From positions 1 to 47,977 of the IMG/VR virus record IMGVR_UViG_3300010885_043431: DNA of 47,977 bases; one strand, 5' to 3'. Position numbers and translations under genes: made by a program. This document shows positions 42,340 through 47,977 of the stretch, piece by piece. How positions within the stretch are numbered: the stretch's first letter is position 1; each line of letters opens with the position of its first letter. The notes under the pieces were generated by a model, which saw nothing but the letters and a program-made list of their open reading frames with translations, was not told the DNA's origin and did not search any database. This DNA is from a virus.

Positions 42340-42368
42340 TTGACGGCGACCGGCAACCCCAGTAGAGT
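42340..42368 (+). promoter_or_regulatory. Promoter TTGACG-17-TAGAGT
   Basis: -35 TTGACG at 42340 and -10 TAGAGT at 42363, exactly 17 apart. A dyad GGTTGCC/GGCAACC (42331-42357) straddles the -35. It serves the DUF932-like gene at 42426. TANNNT -10 boxes suit an actinobacterial sigma factor. Confidence 0.7.
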
Positions 42369-42425
42369 CCCCCAATCCACAGGGCTAAGAAGCCCACACC
42401 ACAAGTCTCAAAAAGGAGACAGACC

Positions 42426-43688
42426 ATGAACGAACATACCCCCCTCCACCTATCGTTTCTGACGGACACGCCGCAGGCCCAGGAGCCCCCGGCACACGAC
42501 CCGATCCCAGAGCCCGAGCCCACGTCGGCACCTGCCTCTGGCTTCGCTTTGGATCACAAGGGCATCGACTGGGAGCAGGCCCCATCGCAGGGCATCTACC
42601 TGTGGATGCGCGACGCAACGACTGCAGAGGTTGCTCGTGGCGGCAGCAGCCGCAGTCCTGCATCCCTGCGTATGCTCAAGGGCAAGAAGATCCGAGGCTG
42701 GGACACTGGCAAGGTCATCCCGGGCAACGTGAAGACCACAGCCGAGGCCATGCAGGTTGCAGGTCTGGACTGGACGGTAACCCAGCGTCCTGTGTATGCC
42801 CACATGCTGGCCATGGACGAGCAGGGCAACCTGCCCGAGGATCATGTGGACACGGAGCAGATCCGTGCATCCCGCTTCCTTGCCAACGTACGTGATGACA
42901 ACAACGAGGTGCTTGGTGTTGTCGGCAAGAACTGGCGCGGCCCTCAGAACTGGGAGGCATTCACGTTCATGGATGACCTCGTAGACGACGGCAGTGCCAA
43001 GTGGCTGGGCGCAGGTGAGATCGACGGTGGTCGTCGCATCTACGGGCTCACACAGTTCTCACGTGAGATCCTTGTGGGTGGCGACGAGGACGAGCGCTGC
43101 ATCCCGCTGGGCTTCCTGTCGAACGGCTGGGACGGTGGCCTGTCGGTCACGATCACAGTCGCACCGTTCCGCCTTGCATGCACAAACGGCATGACGATCC
43201 CCATGGAGGGATGCCTGCGTCAGTGGAAGGTACAGCATCGCCGCAACGTCAAGATGAATCTGGACGATGCACGCAAGACGCTGCAGTTGACTGTCGGTTA
43301 CATGGATCTGTGGGAGGACATGGCTAACTCCATGATCTCCACCCGTGTGGACGACGCTGGCTTCAAGCGCTTTGTGGACACGCTGGTGCCACTGCCCACG
43401 CCGGGTGTGGCTGGTGCCGACGACAAGGGCTACAAGCGATCGCTGACGATCGCCACGGAGACGCGAGAGCTGATCTCGCACACGTACAAGACCGACGATG
43501 ACCTCGCTAACATCCGGGGCACCGTTTGGGGCGCGTACAATGCCGTGGCGGACTACGCAGACTGGCAGGCACCGCAGCGCGGTGAGCGCAAGGCCGAGAA
43601 GGCCCTGCTCCGCAGCGTTGAGGACAGCCCGCTGAAGAACAAGGCATACGCGATCCTCAAGGACACGTACGCTCTGGCGGGCGTCTGA
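42426..43688 (+). CDS. DUF932-like phage protein, 420 aa
   Basis: Proline-rich leader to residue 40. The core has KNWRGPQNWEAFTFMDDLVDDGSAKWLGAG, then EIDGGRRIYGLTQF and NGWDGGLSVTITVAPFRLACTNGM. These are the conserved elements of DUF932 (TIGR03299) proteins from phages and plasmids. The C-terminal half is helical with DTLVPLPTPG. Function unknown; such proteins are usually abundant early products. Own promoter and a clear AAAAAGGAGA ribosome site, followed by hairpins at 43699. Confidence 0.82.
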   Translation: MNEHTPLHLSFLTDTPQAQEPPAHDPIPEPEPTSAPASGFALDHKGIDWEQAPSQGIYLWMRDATTAEVARGGSSRSPASLRMLKGKKIRGWDTGKVIPGNVKTTAEAMQVAGLDWTVTQRPVYAHMLAMDEQGNLPEDHVDTEQIRASRFLANVRDDNNEVLGVVGKNWRGPQNWEAFTFMDDLVDDGSAKWLGAGEIDGGRRIYGLTQFSREILVGGDEDERCIPLGFLSNGWDGGLSVTITVAPFRLACTNGMTIPMEGCLRQWKVQHRRNVKMNLDDARKTLQLTVGYMDLWEDMANSMISTRVDDAGFKRFVDTLVPLPTPGVAGADDKGYKRSLTIATETRELISHTYKTDDDLANIRGTVWGAYNAVADYADWQAPQRGERKAEKALLRSVEDSPLKNKAYAILKDTYALAGV

Positions 43689-43698
43689 TCATCACACC

Positions 43699-43743
43699 GG
43701 GGAGGGGGCGTGTGCCCTCTCCCCAAAGCGTTGCGCAAGCAAC
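43699..43743 (+). terminator. Hairpin pair after the DUF932-like gene
   Basis: 11-bp stem GGGGAGGGGGC-GTGT-GCCCTCTCCCC (43699-43724), then GTTGC-GCAA-GCAAC (43730-43743; GNRA-type loop), then AGGAG and the ATG at 43759. Same two-hairpin order as at 33660 and 34288. No U-tract. Confidence 0.6.
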
Positions 43744-43758
43744 AGACAGGAGCACATC

Positions 43759-44220
43759 ATGAGCACGAACAAACTTACCGCTATAGCCTCCGAGGGCGCC
43801 ACAGGGTGGGCTGAAATGCACGCCACCAAGTATGCGAGAGCATTCAACATGATCACGCATCTGGAGTCCGCCACGGAGGAGTTGCCCGTGGACACGACAC
43901 ACATGCCGGGCCCATGGTCGATCACATACGGTGGTGACGAGAACATCGACTCTTCGCTGTACTCTAGCCTTGTCACAGCAGCACTCAACTGTGTGATGCA
44001 CAAGGGCCAGTACCTCACAATCACGATTGAGAGTGCACTTGGCGAAAGGGTCGCCTTTGACTGTACGGTGCTCACACAGACCGCCGTGCAGGGCAAGCCA
44101 TGGAGCGATTCGGACTCCCCGCACGTCATGGTCTATGCATGGTATCCGCTGACGGACAGCGTGGGCATAGAGCCGATCAAAATCTATCTGCATCAAATCA
44201 TCAACATCCACTTCCCGTGA
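43759..44220 (+). CDS. Hypothetical protein, 153 aa
   Basis: MSTNKLTAIASEGATGWAEM, then HMPGPWSITYGGDENIDSSL and YLTITIESALGERVAF. Looks like an alpha/beta globular protein without known motif. Confidence 0.64.
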   Translation: MSTNKLTAIASEGATGWAEMHATKYARAFNMITHLESATEELPVDTTHMPGPWSITYGGDENIDSSLYSSLVTAALNCVMHKGQYLTITIESALGERVAFDCTVLTQTAVQGKPWSDSDSPHVMVYAWYPLTDSVGIEPIKIYLHQIINIHFP

Positions 44221-44426
44221 GCGAGCAGATAGAGGCAACACTCACACGGCCTGACCTTGGCAGTCTGGCGTACGTCACGATCGGTGACAAGCGCTGGACT
44301 TTCCCGTGCACAGCACAGGCACATGAGCTCATGCGAAAGCATGGCGAGGTGACTTACGTGCGCAGGTCGTATGGCAACAACGGCTCAACAGAGCACTACC
44401 TCATTGAGACAGGACGGCAATCATGA
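44217..44426 (+). CDS. Hypothetical protein, 69 aa
   Basis: GTGA overlap with the gene before. IEATLTRPDLGSLAYVTIGDKRWTF, then AHELMRKHGEVTYVRR. Unknown. Confidence 0.6.
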   Translation: MSEQIEATLTRPDLGSLAYVTIGDKRWTFPCTAQAHELMRKHGEVTYVRRSYGNNGSTEHYLIETGRQS

Positions 44427-44557
44427 GGTGGGTTTTTGAGCACATAGGTATTGGTATGGTGATCGTCATGTTCGTGTGGGGATTCCTAGATCCGCGACCG
44501 CGCGACGACTCCATGCGCAGGGGCAAACGATACCGACAGAAGAGGTACTGGCGATGA
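44423..44557 (+). CDS. 44-aa membrane protein with basic tail
   Basis: ATGA overlaps on both sides. HIGIGMVIVMFVWGFL membrane helix, then RRGKRYRQKRYWR, strongly positive. The exact fit between neighbours supports it. Confidence 0.6.
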   Translation: MRWVFEHIGIGMVIVMFVWGFLDPRPRDDSMRRGKRYRQKRYWR

Positions 44558-44778
44558 GCGACAACACAACCGGATTCTTGATCCGCAACGTCGACAAGGA
44601 CACACGTGAGATGTTCTCGCGCTACGCCAGAGCACAGGGTCTGCGAAACGCAGACATGATCGTTGGCCTCGTACAGCTTTATGAGGTCATGTCTCAGCTT
44701 GCAATCAAGCAAGACAACGAGCACGCACAGAACCTGCTTGAGCGAAGTGGTCTCAAGCCAACCCACATTGGGGAGTAA
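44554..44778 (+). CDS. Ribbon-helix-helix-like small protein, 74 aa
   Basis: GFLIRNVDKDTREMFSRYARAQGLRNADMIVGLVQLYEVM has the spacing of an Arc/CopG-type fold (strand, helix, helix). A DNA-binding regulator or plasmid-style partner is likely. It lies three genes before the recombinase. Confidence 0.65.
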   Translation: MSDNTTGFLIRNVDKDTREMFSRYARAQGLRNADMIVGLVQLYEVMSQLAIKQDNEHAQNLLERSGLKPTHIGE

Positions 44779-44782
44779 CAAC

Positions 44783-45148
44783 ATGGACTTCAGTTTTCAC
44801 GCACGTACATTTCCAAGCCGCGAAGAAGCCACAGCGGCGTTCTATCGCATCAACGCACAGATGCAGGAGCAGATCCCAAATGCGTTCCTGACAATGTCAG
44901 AGGCAGACACGGGCGAGTTTGCCGTGCTGCTTGGTTGTCACGACATCGATGCTCATTTTGTGGACAGCGTCGAGCCCGCCTGGGCGTATGGCGAGCCGAT
45001 CGACATCGACATGGATACATGGATGGCCCTTGAGGCCAGTCACAGCAGGCACATCGCAGCCCACGCACGGCGCAATCCGGGCGAGGACTTGAACATTGTT
45101 CAGCAGAACGTGCGCGTCGCTCATGACGGCAGGGAAGACGTAGAGTAG
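44783..45148 (+). CDS. Hypothetical acidic protein, 121 aa
   Basis: ATG after GGGGAGTAACAAC. HARTFPSREEATAAFYRINAQMQ helix and EPIDIDMDTWMALEASHS. Unknown. Confidence 0.62.
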   Translation: MDFSFHARTFPSREEATAAFYRINAQMQEQIPNAFLTMSEADTGEFAVLLGCHDIDAHFVDSVEPAWAYGEPIDIDMDTWMALEASHSRHIAAHARRNPGEDLNIVQQNVRVAHDGREDVE

Positions 45149-45150
45149 TC

Positions 45151-45789
45151 ATGGAGAAGATCATCGGCTACGTGCGCGTATCAACCGCTGATCAGGCCTT
45201 GTACGGCGCGGGGATGGATGCCCAGAAGGGCTCCATCCTCCGTGCGTGCGAGTACAAGGGCCTAGCTGTGCATGGGATCATCGCAGACGAGGGATACAGC
45301 GCAAAGACAATGAAGCGCCCCGGCCTTGAGAAGTGCCTGCACATGGTGCGTTCGGGCGAGGCCGACGGGCTTGTGGTCACCAAGCTTGATCGTCTGTCAC
45401 GATCGATCAGAGACTTCTCAGAGATCATGGCTGCCTCACAGAAAGAGGGCTGGCGACTGATCGTGCTTGAGCCTGAGATCGACTTCTCAACGCCGTTCGG
45501 CAAACTGCTGGCAAACATCCTTGCCTCATTCGCAGAGTTTGAGCGTGACATGATCTCCATGCGCACACGTGAGGGGATGCAAGAGAAGAAGAGACAGGGT
45601 GTCAGGTTTGGTCAACGCACACAGATACCTAATGAGGTGCAACAGATCATCCGGGCTCGTCATGCCTGTGGGCTTACCTACAGGGAAATCGCAGATGAAC
45701 TGTCGCGGGCACAGATCCCTACTCCAACTGGCAAGGCCTTTTGGGCACATCAGACTGTCTACGATCTAGTCAAGCGTGACTACCAATGA
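45151..45789 (+). CDS. Serine recombinase (resolvase/invertase type), 212 aa
   Basis: Catalytic domain: YVRVSTADQ with the nucleophile Ser11, VVTKLDRLSRSIRDF carrying the conserved Asp and Arg residues, and a long helix ASFAEFERDMISMRTREGM. An HTH follows (LTYREIADELSRAQIPTPTG ... WAHQTVYDLVKRDY). At 212 aa it is like small resolvases and invertases, not like the large serine integrases. No att or crossover site was recognised nearby. It could invert, resolve, integrate or act as a mobile-element remnant. Confidence 0.9.
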   Translation: MEKIIGYVRVSTADQALYGAGMDAQKGSILRACEYKGLAVHGIIADEGYSAKTMKRPGLEKCLHMVRSGEADGLVVTKLDRLSRSIRDFSEIMAASQKEGWRLIVLEPEIDFSTPFGKLLANILASFAEFERDMISMRTREGMQEKKRQGVRFGQRTQIPNEVQQIIRARHACGLTYREIADELSRAQIPTPTGKAFWAHQTVYDLVKRDYQ

Positions 45790-45800
45790 GGGGAAAAATC

Positions 45801-46247
45801 ATGCGAATGTACATTGCTGTGTGTCTTGCCATGCTCGTGTTGTGTTCTACAGCACAGGCAGAACTGAGGACACGACCCGCTCCAGCTAAGGCCAAGCGTG
45901 AGATGCGCACGGGCGTCATGCCCGCAAACAGTGCCTTCTTCATCGCCATTGGGCGCTGTGAGCAGCCTGCACCCAGGGACAAGCGCCTGCCTAGTGGCAA
46001 GTGGAAACGTGGGTACGAGTGGGGCATCAACTGGCATCACCCCGGCCCCACGTATCCGGGTGGGCTTGGAGTGTTTGCTCCGCTGTGGACAGAGAAGGGC
46101 ATCAATGGTACCAAAATGGCACCATCGCCCGACAAGGCCACACCCATTGAGCAGATGATCCATGCACAGATGATTGTCAACAAGTACGGCCTGTATGCGT
46201 GGGGCTGCACAGGCAGAGCACTGGCAGTGGCGCCACCAATCCTGTAG
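45801..46247 (+). CDS. Rpf/lysozyme-like secreted protein, 148 aa
   Basis: I chose the ATG at 45801 because AGGGG lies 7 bases ahead; an upstream ATG at 45786 is in frame. Residues 1-20 (MRMYIAVCLAMLVLCSTAQA) are a signal peptide. Downstream IAIGRCEQPAP has the Cys-Glu of Rpf-like lysozyme folds, then WGINWHHPGPTYPGGLGVFAPLW and the closing NKYGLYAWGCTGRA. It may cleave host peptidoglycan, for entry or for release. Overlaps the recombinase gene only if the upstream start is used. Confidence 0.7.
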   Translation: MRMYIAVCLAMLVLCSTAQAELRTRPAPAKAKREMRTGVMPANSAFFIAIGRCEQPAPRDKRLPSGKWKRGYEWGINWHHPGPTYPGGLGVFAPLWTEKGINGTKMAPSPDKATPIEQMIHAQMIVNKYGLYAWGCTGRALAVAPPIL

Positions 46248-46256
46248 GCCCACTCA

Positions 46257-46329
46257 CCGCGAGTAGCTCAGTGGATAGAGCATCCGCCTTCTAAGCGGAC
46301 TGTCGCAGGTTCGATCCCTGCCTCGCGGA
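46257..46329 (+). tRNA. tRNA-Arg (anticodon TCT)
   Basis: Acceptor CCGCGAG/CTCGCGG, D-arm GCTC/GAGC, anticodon stem TCCGC/GCGGA with loop CTTCTAA, T-arm GCAGG/CCTGC with loop TTCGATC, discriminator A. Decodes AGA. The stop of the minus-strand phosphoesterase gene begins at the next base. Confidence 0.95.
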
Positions 46330-47604
46330 CTATGTAGATGCTGTGTATGTCTTGCCGTGGAAAATGCATGTGCCCTCATGGATTGGCACAAGCTCCACGT
46401 GGAAGGGTCCGTCGCCCTCCTCGTAGTACACGACAGCAATGCCCTGCTGCCAGTTCTCCCACGACTGCACAGGGCGGCCGTAGATGTCAGTCGACGCCTT
46501 GAAGCCCGGCACTGCGCCGTCTACACGACACAGACAGCCAGGACACGCGGCGAGGTTTGAGCGCGAACCAGATCTTACTCGGCGCGTTTGGTGCTGCATC
46601 TCGATCCTGTGGATGTGACCAAAGATGATCGACGATCGCTCATCACCAACCACAGCCGCAGCGGTTGATCCACCAGAGCGTGCTTTGTGTCCGTGGATAC
46701 AGGCAAGCCCGTCATTGATCCAGTAGATGTTGGCAGGATAGCCCTCTAAATACTGGATGTTGAGCTCGTCCATGCGCAGCAGGAATGGCAGCGACAGGAC
46801 AGGCCAGCTCTTGGGCACATTTGCGCGCTGCAAACCAAACGCGGACTGCGAGTTCTGCACGATAGACTTCTCAAGCCGTCTGTCATGGTTGCCCTCAAGC
46901 AGGACAATCTCTGCGTCAGGCGAAGATGCGCGTTGCTGGGCCAACCAGCTATGTGCTCGATCAATCGAGCGCTGGGTTGTGCGAGCGAAGCCAGGCTCCT
47001 GTGGGTGACGCGAGAACTCGGGAAGGTCAACCAGATCTCCAAGGTTCACAATTACGTCAGGCTGCAGTTTTGCAACGATCTGCATGGCAACATTCATAGC
47101 TTGCTCGTCGTGGAACGGATCGTAATCGTCGCGCAAGATGTCGCGCCTGAAGCCGATCTGCGGATCAGGAAGAATCACAGCAACCTTGGTACCAAACTCT
47201 GACATGTCTCTGACGCGAATCTTGGCGGGCTTGATGACAGTCGGTGCTGCCTGCTGAACCACAGGCCATTCAGGTCCATCTTCCCACTTGGGCTCAATGA
47301 CAATCTGCGCGGACCTGAGGTCAGTGACGACAGCCTCGCCATCCTCATCCTTGTGAGCCATCTGCCATTCGTTCAGGCGCACTGTCTTGACAGACTTGAT
47401 CTCATCAAGAGGGATGTTGGCGTTTTCCAGAAGGTCAGCCAATCGACCAAGCGATTCTCTGCTGGTCGGCACACCGGCGTTCTTTTGGAACTCTCGCTGC
47501 CGACGCTTCAGATTCTCAAGTTTCTGATCTGGGAAGCTGGTGCGGATCTCGTTGTCAGTAGTGCAAGCGAGTAGGCGAGCGCGTGTTTCGTCTGTCCATT
47601 TCAC
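46330..47604 (-). CDS. Calcineurin-like metallophosphoesterase
   Basis: 424 aa. The N-terminal 90 residues include a KWTDETRARLLACTTDNEIRT helix that may be a DNA-binding module. Metal-site motifs follow in order: ILPDPQIG (D-x-Q), NLGDLVDLPEF (GD), EGNHDRRLEK (GNHD) and CIHGHKARSG/FGHIHRIEM (GHxH). These are the expected residues of an active phosphoesterase. Phage members act on DNA ends or nucleotides; the substrate here is unknown. Confidence 0.88.
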   Translation of the reverse strand: MKWTDETRARLLACTTDNEIRTSFPDQKLENLKRRQREFQKNAGVPTSRESLGRLADLLENANIPLDEIKSVKTVRLNEWQMAHKDEDGEAVVTDLRSAQIVIEPKWEDGPEWPVVQQAAPTVIKPAKIRVRDMSEFGTKVAVILPDPQIGFRRDILRDDYDPFHDEQAMNVAMQIVAKLQPDVIVNLGDLVDLPEFSRHPQEPGFARTTQRSIDRAHSWLAQQRASSPDAEIVLLEGNHDRRLEKSIVQNSQSAFGLQRANVPKSWPVLSLPFLLRMDELNIQYLEGYPANIYWINDGLACIHGHKARSGGSTAAAVVGDERSSIIFGHIHRIEMQHQTRRVRSGSRSNLAACPGCLCRVDGAVPGFKASTDIYGRPVQSWENWQQGIAVVYYEEGDGPFHVELVPIHEGTCIFHGKTYTAST

Positions 47605-47628
47605 AACTGTACTCCTTCCGTCAGTCTA

Positions 47629-47646
47629 GACCCTATCGAAAGGGTC
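47629..47646 (-). terminator. Small hairpin between the lysin and phosphoesterase genes
   Basis: GACCCT-ATCGAA-AGGGTC, 6-bp stem. It lies 12 bases past the lysin stop on the minus strand. No U-tract, so attenuation or mRNA stability are alternatives. Confidence 0.4.
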
Positions 47647-47658
47647 AGACAGACAGTG

Positions 47659-47977
47659 TCAGGAGACCCTCACGATAACACTAGGTGGCTTAGCATTCCG
47701 CTCGCGACGCCAAAGTCCTGCTCCGTCAGCCTGACTACCAGCCTGTCCATCACTGGTGTTACCTTCCACGGTCAGGATTGCGCCGGTCAGGAGATTGGGG
47801 CGACTGCGGATGGCACCGATGTGATCCACGGGATAGCTGCCGTCAAACTCAAAGCACTCAAAGTCACCGGGCCTTGCAAGCGTCCAGTGAACAACACTAA
47901 TGCCGTACTTCTTTGCCTTAGCCGCATCGACCCATCCCTGTACCCATGCCTCGGGCTCGCGCCGAACGAACTCGCCC
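47659..47977 (-). CDS. CHAP/NlpC-like endolysin fragment, cut by the window edge
   Basis: At least 105 codons on the minus strand, ending TGA at 47661-47659, with no start inside the window. Readable parts include WVDAAKAKKYG, then WTLARPGDFECFEFDG, then VDHIGAI and ILTVEGNTSDG. GD-x-x-x-F, DHIG and the EGNTS turn match CHAP/amidase lysins of phages: the catalytic Cys must lie beyond the edge, and the visible His would be in DHIG. Partial at its 5' end. Confidence 0.72.
   Translation of the reverse strand, partial: GEFVRREPEAWVQGWVDAAKAKKYGISVVHWTLARPGDFECFEFDGSYPVDHIGAIRSRPNLLTGAILTVEGNTSDGQAGSQADGAGLWRRERNAKPPSVIVRVS

Noticed and set aside
45151-45789. Recombinase as a large serine integrase
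   Set aside because: 212 aa with a short HTH end. It lacks the large zinc and coiled-coil region of large serine integrases.

Overview
The window is a piece of a tailed-phage genome, or of a prophage or phage contig. It carries tail-fibre genes, lytic enzymes, phage tRNAs and dense, overlapping small genes. No terminase, portal, capsid or polymerase gene is present, so the genome is larger than the window. A host in the Actinomycetota is my inference. It rests on Rpf/lysozyme-like wall enzymes, an Excalibur-like motif, GP88- and DUF932-type proteins, frequent GTG/TTG starts, and TTGNNN-N16/17-TANNNT-like promoters. No host gene is present to confirm it.

Region 1 (43-21660, all minus strand) is a late structural block. 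Genes follow each other with 4-base ATGA/GTGA overlaps. It holds a large multi-domain virion protein of 1230 aa, collagen-like GPTG fibres, a glycine-rich fibre, three tandem paralogous fibre or tip proteins, two XkdW-like small proteins, three tail-collar adhesins with His/Asn-rich C-termini, a family 2 glycosyltransferase and several unknowns. Region 2 (21683-25687) holds a lone plus-strand endonuclease-IV-like TIM barrel. Around it lies a minus operon with a LuxR-type HTH, a GT4 glycosyltransferase, a methyltransferase, a 38-aa zinc ribbon, a coiled-coil protein and a secreted lysozyme-like enzyme. Region 3 (25798-28475, plus) is a tightly coupled run of small early-type genes, several with zinc ribbons.

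Region 4 (28476-32865) is the unusual part. It has few genes: a three-gene minus operon, tRNA-Thr(UGU), an Ala-rich protein and a zinc-ribbon protein. The rest is non-coding. It includes a minus-strand nested stem near 29565-29647, two tandem pairs of a roughly 45-bp repeat, a CA/TG-rich block with iteron-like direct repeats, and a promoter-like sequence at 32066. That promoter is followed by about 540 nt of dense hairpins ending in a strong intrinsic terminator at 32644. I read this stretch as a candidate large ornate structured RNA. It is followed by a 142-nt tRNA-like element with a matched acceptor stem, a D-stem and a canonical T-arm, but a large insertion where the anticodon arm should be.

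Region 5 (32866-46247, plus) is a long operon of some 30 small genes of mostly unknown function. Recognisable members are a DUF3846-like protein, a GP88-like protein, a polynucleotide-kinase-like P-loop protein, a DUF932-like protein, an RHH-like small protein, a serine recombinase and an Rpf-like secreted protein. Within it, a family of small hairpins, often with an ACAGAA loop, sits between genes just upstream of ribosome binding sites. tRNA-Arg(UCU) at 46257 separates this operon from convergent minus genes: a metallophosphoesterase and, cut by the right edge, a CHAP/NlpC-like endolysin fragment.
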